Source: Acidobacteriota bacterium (GTDB lineage Bacteria > Acidobacteriota > Vicinamibacteria > Vicinamibacterales > UBA2999). From it: a stretch of DNA of 22,756 bases. Made by a program: the position numbers and the translations under genes. Location: NCBI GenBank assembly GCA_947465645.1, contig CANIBQ010000078.1, positions 1-22,756 of the forward strand, read 5' to 3'. This document shows positions 7,056-14,013 of the stretch, in pieces (the first letter of the stretch is position 1; each line of letters begins with the position of its first letter). The notes under the pieces are model-generated. The model saw nothing but the letters and a program-made list of their open reading frames with translations. It searched no databases and was not told where the DNA came from.

Positions 7056-7061
7056 GAGCGG

Positions 7062-8354
7062 ATGCACACCAGGTCGGGGGGGCGGAAGCTCCCGCTCCAA
7101 GTGGCGTTGCTTGGCTTCGGAACCGTTGGCGCATCGGTCGCCCGGATCCTGGTCGAGCGGCCGGAGCTTGCCAATCGCATCCAACTGACGCACGTCTTCA
7201 ACCGCGACGTCGGGCGGAAGCGCGCCGCATGGGTCCCGTCGTCTGTCACCTGGACCGAAAACGTCGATGAGCTCCTTGCGTCGAAGCCCGACGTGGTCGT
7301 CGAAGTGATCGGCGGCGTCGATCCGGTTGGCGGGTGGGTCAGACGCGCGCTCGAACAGGGCGCGGCCGTGGTCACGGCGAACAAGCAGTTGCTGGCGGCG
7401 CACGGTCCCGAGCTGCTGCACCTGGCGGTCACGCACGGCACGCTGATCCGGTTCGAAGCGGCGGTCGGCGGGGGAGTGCCGCTGATTCACGGCGTGCGCG
7501 AGGGACTGGCCGGCGACATCCTCGCTCGCGTCTCCGGCATTCTCAACGGCACGTCGAACTACGTCCTCAGCCGGATGGCCGCCGGCGGCGATGAGCCGAT
7601 GTCCGCCGTGCTCGACGACGCGCGGCGGCTTGGCTATGCCGAGGCGGATCCGAGTGCGGACATCGACGGCGACGACGCGGGCGCCAAGCTGGTGGTGCTG
7701 GCCGGCATCGCCTTCCGCCGTCACATCAGGCTGTCTGACATTCCGAAGCGATCGATTCGGCCGATCTCCGCGGCCGACTTCAGGTACGCGCGCCGGCTGG
7801 GCTGCACGATCCGGCAGATTTCGATGGTGGAGGTCAGAGGCGACGGCTTCCACGCGTTTGTCGGGCCCGCGCTCGTCCCACGGGGATCCAACTTCGGTCT
7901 CAACATGGGCGCCAACAACGTCGTGACGATCGGCGGCCAGTATGGCGGCGAGAGCAGCTTCAGCGGGGCGGGGGCGGGTGGCCCGGCGACGGCTGTCGCG
8001 GTGGTCTCCGACCTGCTGGCTTTGACGCAGCGTGAGCGCGACCTCGGAGAGGAATGGCTGCCCGGCACAGTCGTGCCTCCGCCGGCGCGGCCGTACTATC
8101 TGCGATTTGTCGTCCGGGACAGGCCAGGCATCATCGCGTCCATTGCTTCCAAGCTCGCCCGCGAGGGCATCAACCTCGACGCCTTGCTCCAGGAGCCTGG
8201 ATACCCGAAAGACCACCTCCCGTTCGTCATTACGGTTGAGGACTGCGGGGAATCGGCGCTCAACGCGGCCGTGAAAGAGATCACCACAGAAGACTTTCAC
8301 GCCGAGCCGCCGCTGGCCCTTCCGATGCTCTTGGGCGACGACGCGCGAACGTGA
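7062..8354 (+). CDS. hom: Homoserine dehydrogenase with C-terminal ACT domain
   Basis: This 430-residue enzyme reduces aspartate semialdehyde to homoserine in the threonine/methionine branch. The Rossmann motif ALLGFGTVGASVARIL lies at residues 15-30. ADVVVE-like PDVVVEVIGG and VVTANKQLLA follow, then the catalytic-domain signature GILNGTSNYVLSRM and AEADPSADIDGDDAGAKLVVL. A C-terminal ACT domain (about 345-420, beginning YYLRFVVRDRPGIIASIASK) indicates probable feedback inhibition by an amino acid, usually threonine. It is monofunctional, with no aspartokinase domain. It is the first gene of hom-thrB-thrC. The nearest upstream ATG (7054) is out of frame. Confidence 0.96.
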   Translation: MHTRSGGRKLPLQVALLGFGTVGASVARILVERPELANRIQLTHVFNRDVGRKRAAWVPSSVTWTENVDELLASKPDVVVEVIGGVDPVGGWVRRALEQGAAVVTANKQLLAAHGPELLHLAVTHGTLIRFEAAVGGGVPLIHGVREGLAGDILARVSGILNGTSNYVLSRMAAGGDEPMSAVLDDARRLGYAEADPSADIDGDDAGAKLVVLAGIAFRRHIRLSDIPKRSIRPISAADFRYARRLGCTIRQISMVEVRGDGFHAFVGPALVPRGSNFGLNMGANNVVTIGGQYGGESSFSGAGAGGPATAVAVVSDLLALTQRERDLGEEWLPGTVVPPPARPYYLRFVVRDRPGIIASIASKLAREGINLDALLQEPGYPKDHLPFVITVEDCGESALNAAVKEITTEDFHAEPPLALPMLLGDDART

Positions 8355-8369
8355 TATCTTTTTTGATTC

Positions 8370-9320
8370 GTGTCACTTAAGACCAATAGCAAGGCCCTCG
8401 CCGGCGACCTGGCGGTGCCCGGATCGACCGCAAATCTGGGTGGGGGATTCGACACGCTCGGCGTCGCGCTTCAGATCTACCTCCGGGCGCGCATCGTCGA
8501 CGTCAGCGACGACGCCGGCGCGAAGCTGACGGTGGTGAGCAGCACGCCGCCGGTGACCGGACGGAATGCCGTGGAACGCGCCTTCGAGGCGATCGCCCAG
8601 AGAACCGGACGCCGCACGCCCTCTGTTCTTGCCGAGATCGTCAGCGACATTCCGATGGCGGCGGGCCTGGGCAGCAGCGCGGCAGCGACCGTGGCGGGCC
8701 TGCGGATTTTCGAGCGGGTCACCGGTCCGGTGCCCGACGGCCTGCTCCTCGAGGTGGCGGCATCGCTTGAAGGCCACGCCGACAACGCGGCGCCGGCGCT
8801 GCACGGCGGCATGACATCGGTCGTCGATGTCGAGGACGGGGCACCGCAGGTGCTGCGCTGGCACTGGCCGGACGAACTGCGCGTCATCGTGGCGACGCCC
8901 TCAACCGGCCTGGCGACGGCCAAGGCGCGCGCGGCGCTGTCGGACGTGATTTCGCGCAAGGACGCCATCTTCAACCTTCAGCGCGTGCTCTCGCTGGTGC
9001 ACGCGCTGCAGAACGGCGAGTACGACCGGCTGCGCGAGGCGGTTCGAGACAAGTGGCACCAGCCCGCGCGGGCCGCGCTCGTGCCGCAACTCGGCGCGGT
9101 GCTCGCGCTCGACGACCGCGAGATCCTGGGAGCATTCCTGTCGGGCGCAGGGCCGTCGGTGGCGCTGCTCGCGCGTCGGGATTTCCCGCGTCTCGAGCAA
9201 CTCGTGAAATCGGTATACGAGCAGGCCGGCTGTCCCGTGACGGTCCGGACGCTCGGCGTGCACCAGTCCACGGAAGTCGCGGCCGACGCGCTCGCCGCCG
9301 CGCACGGGAGAACGGTATGA
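8370..9320 (+). CDS. thrB: Homoserine kinase (GHMP family)
   Basis: This 316-residue GHMP kinase phosphorylates homoserine to O-phosphohomoserine. The N-terminal VPGSTANLGGGFDTLGVAL is the homoserine-kinase signature. The ATP-binding loop IPMAAGLGSSAAATVAGL lies at about 93-110, and the C-terminal GAFLSGAGPSVALLA glycine-rich motif follows. I chose the GTG at 8370 because it gives the usual short N-terminus. No Shine-Dalgarno is visible in the 15-bp T-rich gap after hom. The stop overlaps the thrC start by four bases (ATGA, 9317-9320), indicating translational coupling. Confidence 0.95.
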   Translation: MSLKTNSKALAGDLAVPGSTANLGGGFDTLGVALQIYLRARIVDVSDDAGAKLTVVSSTPPVTGRNAVERAFEAIAQRTGRRTPSVLAEIVSDIPMAAGLGSSAAATVAGLRIFERVTGPVPDGLLLEVAASLEGHADNAAPALHGGMTSVVDVEDGAPQVLRWHWPDELRVIVATPSTGLATAKARAALSDVISRKDAIFNLQRVLSLVHALQNGEYDRLREAVRDKWHQPARAALVPQLGAVLALDDREILGAFLSGAGPSVALLARRDFPRLEQLVKSVYEQAGCPVTVRTLGVHQSTEVAADALAAAHGRTV

Positions 9321-10576
9321 AATTCGTATCCGGGTTGACGTGTCATCTTTGCGGAGCCTCGTATCCGCCCGAGGCGCTCTGGGTGTGCTCGGAATGTCTT
9401 GGGCCGCTCGAAGTGACGTACGACTACCCGGCCATCCGCGGCGTCATGAGCCGAAGCCTGATCGAGTCGCGGCCGCGTTCGCTGTGGCGGTATCGCGAGC
9501 TGCTGCCGGTCGAAGAGCCGAAGACCGGTTTCAATTCGGGCTTCACTCCGCTCGTGCGAGCGACGCGGCTTGCGAAAGAGCTGGGGATCGACGAGCTGTA
9601 CATCAAGGACGACTCCGTCAACCATCCAACGTTCTCGTACAAGGACCGCGTCGTCTCGGTCGCCGCGACCCGCTGCGTCGAGCTCGGCTTTCCGGTGTTT
9701 GGCTGCGCGTCCACCGGCAATCTTGCGGGGAGCGTGGCTGCCCATGCCGCACGGCTCGGCCTTCCGTGCTACGTGTTCATCCCCAATGACCTCGAGCCTG
9801 CCAAAGTGCTTGGCGCGGCCATCTACGGTCCGCACGTCGTCGCCGTCGAAGGCAACTACGACGACGTGAACCGGCTGTGTACGCAGATCGTCGACCGGTA
9901 TGGATGGGGATTCGCGAACATCAACCTGCGCAGCTACTACGCCGAAGGCGCCAAGACGATGGGCTTCGAGATTGCGGAGCAGCTCGGATGGCGGTTTCCG
10001 GATCACATCGTGTCGCCGGTGGCGGGCGGCACGCTGCTGCCGCGGATCTACAAGGGACTTCGCGAATTCCGCGACATCGGCCTCGTCGACGGACAGCTCC
10101 CGAAGATTCACGCCGCGCAGCCGGCGGGATCCGCCCCCGTCATCAAGGCACTCGATGCGGGCCTCGAATTCCCGGAGCCGGTCAAGCCCGACACGATTGC
10201 CAAGTCGCTCGCAATCGGCAACCCGGCGGACGGTTTCCAGGTCGTGAAGGTCGTCAAGGAAACCGGTGGCAGTGGCGCGATGGTGAGCGACAGCGAGATC
10301 CTCGACGCCGTGACACTTCTGGCGCGGACCGAAGGGATCTTCACCGAGCCGGCCGGAGGCACCACGCTGGCTGCGACGCGCGCGCTCATCAAGCGCGGCG
10401 TCATCAAGCCGCATGAGTCAGTCGTCGTCTGCATCACGGGCAACGGCTACAAGACCGCCGAAGTGATGTACGACCGTGTTGACCGGCCGACGCAGATCGG
10501 ACGCAGCCTCGCCGACTTCGAGCGCGCCATCGGGTCGCAGCTCGGCGCCACGCCTGTTGGCGCCGGCCGCGGCTGA
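9317..10576 (+). CDS. thrC: Threonine synthase
   Basis: This 419-residue PLP enzyme converts O-phosphohomoserine to threonine. An N-terminal zinc-ribbon-like segment has two CxxC pairs (Cys9/12 and Cys24/27). The PLP-binding lysine is Lys109 in HPTFSYKDR. GCASTGNLAGSVAAHAARLG is the phosphate-binding region, and AGGTLLPRIYKG and CITGNGYKT complete the fold-type II pattern. The frame is open upstream, but the ATG at 9317 is chosen because it overlaps the thrB stop as ATGA and starts right before the zinc ribbon. The next gene begins 2 bp after its stop. Confidence 0.95.
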   Translation: MKFVSGLTCHLCGASYPPEALWVCSECLGPLEVTYDYPAIRGVMSRSLIESRPRSLWRYRELLPVEEPKTGFNSGFTPLVRATRLAKELGIDELYIKDDSVNHPTFSYKDRVVSVAATRCVELGFPVFGCASTGNLAGSVAAHAARLGLPCYVFIPNDLEPAKVLGAAIYGPHVVAVEGNYDDVNRLCTQIVDRYGWGFANINLRSYYAEGAKTMGFEIAEQLGWRFPDHIVSPVAGGTLLPRIYKGLREFRDIGLVDGQLPKIHAAQPAGSAPVIKALDAGLEFPEPVKPDTIAKSLAIGNPADGFQVVKVVKETGGSGAMVSDSEILDAVTLLARTEGIFTEPAGGTTLAATRALIKRGVIKPHESVVVCITGNGYKTAEVMYDRVDRPTQIGRSLADFERAIGSQLGATPVGAGRG

Positions 10577-10578
10577 AC

Positions 10579-11133
10579 ATGTTTCCCGCCTTTCTGAAAC
10601 TCGAAGGGAGGCGGGTGATCGTTGTCGGCGGCGGACCCGTGGCCGCCGGCAAGATCGACGGCCTGCTCGCTGCCGGCGCGATCGTCACGGTTGTCGCGCC
10701 CGTCATCCGGCCAGAGATCGAGCGGCCGGGGATAACACTCCTCAAGCGTCCATTTGAAAGCGCAGACCTCGACGGGGCCTGGTGGGTGGTGGCGGCGGCG
10801 CCTCCGGAGGTCAATCGTCAGGTGCTCCTGGCTGCCGAACCCCGGCGCGTCTTCGTCAATGCGGTGGACGATCCTCCGAACGCTACGGCCTACCTGGGCG
10901 GCGTCGTCTGCAGGAGCGGCGTGACCATCGCCATCTCCACCGATGGCCGTGCGCCGGCGCTGTCGGGGTTGCTTCGCGAGGCGCTGGATGCGTGGCTGCC
11001 GGCGGATCTCGACGAATGGATGGCCGTGTCAGACGCCGCCCGCCGGGCGTGGCGGGAGGGACGCGTGCCGATGTCGGAACGGCGCCCCCAACTGCTCGAA
11101 GCGCTGAACCGGCTGTACGCCGACAAGGCCTGA
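10579..11133 (+). CDS. Precorrin-2 dehydrogenase (siroheme synthase N-terminal, CysG-N/Met8-like)
   Basis: This 184-residue protein oxidises precorrin-2 to sirohydrochlorin with NAD and may chelate iron to make siroheme. It begins MFPAFLKLEGRRVIVVGGGP and continues VAAGKIDGLLAAGAIVTVVAP, the NAD-binding fold of CysG-N/Met8. FVNAVDDPPNATAYLGGVV holds the conserved Asp used in both reactions. AISTDGRAPALSGLLREALD marks the dimerisation/active-site region. It lacks the methyltransferase domain of full CysG, which is supplied by the separate cobA at 11330. It starts 2 bp after thrC and is probably co-transcribed with the threonine genes, not with cobA and the reductase. Confidence 0.9.
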   Translation: MFPAFLKLEGRRVIVVGGGPVAAGKIDGLLAAGAIVTVVAPVIRPEIERPGITLLKRPFESADLDGAWWVVAAAPPEVNRQVLLAAEPRRVFVNAVDDPPNATAYLGGVVCRSGVTIAISTDGRAPALSGLLREALDAWLPADLDEWMAVSDAARRAWREGRVPMSERRPQLLEALNRLYADKA

Positions 11134-11140
11134 GAATTCT

Positions 11141-11169
11141 TTGACAGATTGGCCCAAATTCCCTAGAAT
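11141..11169 (+). promoter_or_regulatory. Strong sigma70-type promoter of the cysteine-leader/cobA/sulfite reductase operon
   Basis: TTGACA (11141-11146) is a perfect -35 box, separated by exactly 17 bp from TAGAAT (11164-11169), a 5-of-6 match to the -10 consensus. The expected transcription start is 11176-11177. That is only 3-4 nt before the GTG of the cysteine-rich ORF, so the leader ORF would be leaderless or nearly so. Confidence 0.85.
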
Positions 11170-11179
11170 CCTGAGCATC

Positions 11180-11251
11180 GTGTTGTTCAACTGCTGCCAG
11201 GCCTGCGTGCGTTGTTGCACCTGTACCAGGACCTTCAGGGTCCCGCGCTAA
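11180..11251 (+). CDS. Cysteine-rich leader peptide (23 codons)
   Basis: The ORF is GTG (11180) to TAA (11249-11251). Six of its 23 codons encode Cys, at residues 5, 6, 9, 12, 13 and 15, in N-C-C-Q-A-C-V-R-C-C-T-C-T. The remainder is short and basic and ends V-P-R. It lies between a strong promoter and an intrinsic terminator, just ahead of the siroheme/sulfite reductase genes. Only a weak GAG (11173-11175) precedes it, and the predicted transcript begins at or after that point, suggesting leaderless initiation. TTG at 11183 is an alternative start. Polycysteine leaderless short ORFs acting as cysteine-responsive attenuators are known from mycobacteria; this appears analogous. The peptide itself probably has no function. 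Confidence 0.8.
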   Translation: MLFNCCQACVRCCTCTRTFRVPR

Positions 11252-11298
11252 CGGTCCGGTTGTGTGAGTAGATAGCTAGTCAACACGAACAGCGATCG

Positions 11299-11324
11299 AA
11301 GCCCGGGACATCCCGGGCTTTTTT
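11299..11324 (+). terminator. Intrinsic terminator (attenuator) upstream of cobA
   Basis: AAGCCCGGG (11299-11307) and CCCGGGCTT (11312-11320) form a perfect 9-bp stem with an ACAT loop, leading into six T residues (11319-11324). The cobA ATG follows at 11330. Its 5' arm is the partner of the proposed antiterminator at 11241-11249. Confidence 0.92.
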
Positions 11325-11329
11325 ACTTT

Positions 11330-12130
11330 ATGGCTCCAGGACGCGTTTCTCTCGTCGGCGCCGGACCAGGCGATTCGGAGCTCTGGACGATCCGCGCGGT
11401 GCGCAGGGTCGAGGAGGCGGATCTCGTCCTGTACGACGCGCTCGTGGACGCCGACGCCCTGCGGATGCTGACGCGCGCGCAGTGCTTCTCCGTCGGCAAG
11501 CGGGCGCGGCGCGACAGCGTGCCCCAGGAGACGATCAACCGCCTGATGATCCGCGCCGCGAAACAGGGCAAGAAGGTCGTTCGTCTGAAGGGCGGCGATC
11601 CCTTCGTGTTCGGCCGTGGCGCCGAGGAAGCCCTGGCGCTCGTGGCCGCGGGCATTCCGTTCGAAGTCGTGCCCGGCGTGACGACCGCGGTTGCGGCGGC
11701 GGAGCTGGCGGGGATTCCGGTCACGCATCGCGGCGTGGCGTCGGCGTTCCTGGTGATGGCCGGGCACAACTCGGACGCGATCGAGAATACGCTCCAGTCG
11801 GTGCGGCCAAACAGCTTCTCGCTCGTGATGATGATGGGTATTGGGGCGCGCGGCGAGCTGGCCTCGCGGCTGATGGCCCACGGGTGGGGGCGCGAGACGC
11901 CCGCGGCTCTCATCTGCAGCGCCTCCAGGCCCGATGAATGGGTGTGGACGGGGCTTCTGTCGGAGGTCGGCGCCGCGGCGCCGCCCGAGGGAGCCGCCGG
12001 CGTGATGGTGATCGGGGAAGTCGTTCACATCCGCGCAGCGCTAAAGATGCAGGGCGGGTTAGACATGCGGCGCGGACCTTCCCGGTCCGCGGGAGTAGAG
12101 AAGCCAGGGGTGATGTATGGCCGTCGTTGA
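11330..12130 (+). CDS. cobA: Uroporphyrinogen-III C-methyltransferase (SUMT)
   Basis: This 266-residue enzyme transfers two methyl groups from S-adenosylmethionine to uroporphyrinogen III, giving precorrin-2 for siroheme. Family signatures are clear: VSLVGAGPGD at 6-15, KKVVRLKGGDPFVFGRGAEE at about 82-101, VPGVTTAVAAAELAGIPVTH after that, and a C-terminal IGEVV. It is a single-domain SUMT, with the dehydrogenase on a separate gene (10579). The ATG lies 5 nt after the terminator T-tract and has no Shine-Dalgarno sequence, so expression needs terminator read-through. Its 3' end overlaps the sulfite reductase gene by 14 bp, which ties cofactor synthesis to the enzyme that uses it. Confidence 0.95.
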   Translation: MAPGRVSLVGAGPGDSELWTIRAVRRVEEADLVLYDALVDADALRMLTRAQCFSVGKRARRDSVPQETINRLMIRAAKQGKKVVRLKGGDPFVFGRGAEEALALVAAGIPFEVVPGVTTAVAAAELAGIPVTHRGVASAFLVMAGHNSDAIENTLQSVRPNSFSLVMMMGIGARGELASRLMAHGWGRETPAALICSASRPDEWVWTGLLSEVGAAAPPEGAAGVMVIGEVVHIRAALKMQGGLDMRRGPSRSAGVEKPGVMYGRR

Positions 12131-13946
12131 TCAGGCTCAGGCAGTAGGGCGCGAGCGTCCCGCGTTTGGCGACAAGCGCGACATCGACGAGTTCGTCGAC
12201 GTGCTCGGCAAGTACGAGCGAGGCGAGATTTCCCCCGACGACTGGCGCCGCTTCCGTCTGCTGCGCGGCACTTACGGCCAGCGTCAGGACGACGTGCAGA
12301 TGATGCGGATCAAGATTCCGCAGGGCATCGTCACCGGCCAGCAGCTTCGCGCGCTTGGCGACGTGTCGGAGAAGTATTCACGCGGCTTCGGCCACATCAC
12401 CACGCGTCAGAACATCCAGTATCACTTCGTGCTCCTGAAGGACGCCGAGCACGCCATGCGCGACCTCGAACAGGTCGGCATGACCACACGCGAGGCGTGC
12501 GGCAACTCGGTGCGCAACATCACCTCGTGCCCTTATGCGGGCGTCGCGCACGACGAAGTTTTCGACATCACGCCCTACGCCGAAGCGATGACCCGATACT
12601 TCCTGGGACATCCGCTCGCGGGCGTCCTGCCGCGCAAGTTCAAGATCGCGTTCGAAGGATGCCCCAAGGATCACGCGCTGGCGTCGATCCACGACCTGGG
12701 CTGGTTCGCGCGCATCGTCGACGGCCGGCGCGGTTTCCGCCTGACCATCGCGGGCGGCACGTCTATCCTGCCGACCTCCGGATACCTGCTCTACGACTTT
12801 CTGCCAGAGGAGAAGATTCTCGAGGTTGCCGAAGCGATCGTGCGCGTGTACCACCGGTGTGGCGACTACCAGCACCGGCAGCGCAACCGCATGAAGTTCC
12901 TCATCCGCCAGCTTGGCTGGGACGGCTGGCGCGCGAAGTACGACGAGGCGCTGGCGGAAGTCCGCGCCGAAGGCGGCGTGCCCTTCAGGCTGACGTCCCA
13001 GGCGCTCCAGCCGGAGCAGGCGCCCGACTGGGCTCCCGCGTCGGCGCCGTCCATCGATGACGTGAAGCGCAAGGCGGCGAGCGTGGAAGTGCACGGCCCG
13101 GGGATTTTGCCCGGCACGGTGAAGCTGCAGACGTTTTCGGATTCGTATCTGAGCTGGATGCATACCAACGTCGGCCTCCAGCGTCAGGGCGGCTTCGTGC
13201 ACGTCACCGTGCGGTTGCCGCTCGGCGACATGACCGCTGGACAGATGCACGTGCTCGCGGACCTCGCGGAAGCCTACAGCGACGGCACCGCCCGTCTCAC
13301 CATCGAGCAGAACGTGCTCTTCCGGTGGGTCAAGATCGGCTCGCTCGAGGGGCTCTACCAGCGCCTCCAGGCCGCGGGGCTTGGCGCGGCGGGGGCCAAC
13401 ACCCTCGCCGACGTCGTGAGCTGCCCTGGCGCGGAGAGCTGCCGCCTCGCCGTGACGCAGTCGCGCGGATTGGGGCGCATCCTGACCGAGCACCTGGACG
13501 CCCACCCGGAGTTCGTGACGCTGGTTGAGAACGGCGACATCAAGATCAGCGGGTGCCCGAACGGATGCGGCCAGCATCACATCGCGGCGATCGGATTCCA
13601 GGGCAGTGTTCGCAAGGTTGGAGACCAGGCCGTACCCCAGTACTTCGTCATGGTCGGCGGAGGCAGCACAGAGACCGGCGCCCAGTTCGGACGGGTCGTC
13701 TCGAAGATACCGGTGCGGCGTCTCACGACGGCCATCGACCGCCTGTTGACCCTCTACCAGGGGAAGCGGGAGCCCGGCGAATCGCTTGGCGCTTTCTACA
13801 GGCGCGTGCCGGCGACGCTGGCCACCGAGGCGCTGAAAGATCTCGCGCAGTTGCTGCCCGCGGAAACGACGACCGACGACCTCATCGACCTTGGCGAAAC
13901 GCAACGGTTCGAAACGGTCGTGATGGAAGGCGAGTGCGCCAGCTGA
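12117..13946 (+). CDS. Siroheme/4Fe-4S nitrite/sulfite reductase, probably assimilatory sulfite reductase
   Basis: This 609-residue protein has the duplicated ferredoxin-type nitrite/sulfite reductase architecture. The first ferrodoxin-like/siroheme half includes GHITTRQNIQYHFV (about 92-105). The second half includes ARLTIEQNVLFRWV. The 4Fe-4S/siroheme cysteines are Cys436 and Cys442 in SCPGAESCRLA (C-x5-C), and Cys480 and Cys484 in ISGCPNGCGQHH (C-x3-C). It carries no flavin domain, so electrons probably come from ferredoxin or a separate protein. Sequence alone does not cleanly separate sulfite from nitrite reductases. The cysteine-rich leader and terminator upstream favour sulfite reduction for cysteine synthesis. 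It overlaps cobA by 14 bp. Confidence 0.9.
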   Translation: MAVVDQAQAVGRERPAFGDKRDIDEFVDVLGKYERGEISPDDWRRFRLLRGTYGQRQDDVQMMRIKIPQGIVTGQQLRALGDVSEKYSRGFGHITTRQNIQYHFVLLKDAEHAMRDLEQVGMTTREACGNSVRNITSCPYAGVAHDEVFDITPYAEAMTRYFLGHPLAGVLPRKFKIAFEGCPKDHALASIHDLGWFARIVDGRRGFRLTIAGGTSILPTSGYLLYDFLPEEKILEVAEAIVRVYHRCGDYQHRQRNRMKFLIRQLGWDGWRAKYDEALAEVRAEGGVPFRLTSQALQPEQAPDWAPASAPSIDDVKRKAASVEVHGPGILPGTVKLQTFSDSYLSWMHTNVGLQRQGGFVHVTVRLPLGDMTAGQMHVLADLAEAYSDGTARLTIEQNVLFRWVKIGSLEGLYQRLQAAGLGAAGANTLADVVSCPGAESCRLAVTQSRGLGRILTEHLDAHPEFVTLVENGDIKISGCPNGCGQHHIAAIGFQGSVRKVGDQAVPQYFVMVGGGSTETGAQFGRVVSKIPVRRLTTAIDRLLTLYQGKREPGESLGAFYRRVPATLATEALKDLAQLLPAETTTDDLIDLGETQRFETVVMEGECAS

Positions 13947-14013
13947 GTTCAAGCTCGGCGATGACGGCCTTGGGCTGAAGCGCACGCCGCAACTCCACGA
14001 CGTAAACTCACAC

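Larger units (their letters stand above)
11177..11329 (+). promoter_or_regulatory. Candidate cysteine-responsive transcription attenuator
   Basis: The leader RNA carries competing segments. (1) GGACC (11229-11233) can pair with GGTCC (11239-11243). (2) TCCCGCGCT (11241-11249), which overlaps the leader ORF stop, can pair with AGCCCGGGA (11300-11308), the terminator 5' arm, at 8 of 9 positions. (3) The terminator hairpin itself spans 11299-11320. A ribosome stalled on the Cys codons (11192-11224) would cover segment 1 and free segment 2 to act as antiterminator. A ribosome reaching the TAA (11249-11251) would cover segment 2 and allow termination. In addition, TCGTGTTG (11178-11185) is fully complementary to CAACACGA (11281-11288). 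The arrangement is seen in the sequence; the mechanism is inferred. Confidence 0.75.

Noticed and set aside
6949..7061. Threonine leader-peptide attenuator upstream of hom
   Set aside because: No short ORF rich in Thr or Ile codons and no terminator hairpin are present in this gap.
6819..8300. 493-codon minus-strand open frame opposite hom
   Set aside because: It is low-complexity, Arg/Asp/His-rich translation, antisense to clear homoserine dehydrogenase and aguB sequence.
11170..11329. Cobalamin, SAM or other metabolite riboswitch upstream of cobA
   Set aside because: The leader is short and lacks the conserved cores of those riboswitches as I know them, while the Cys-codon ORF explains the layout better.
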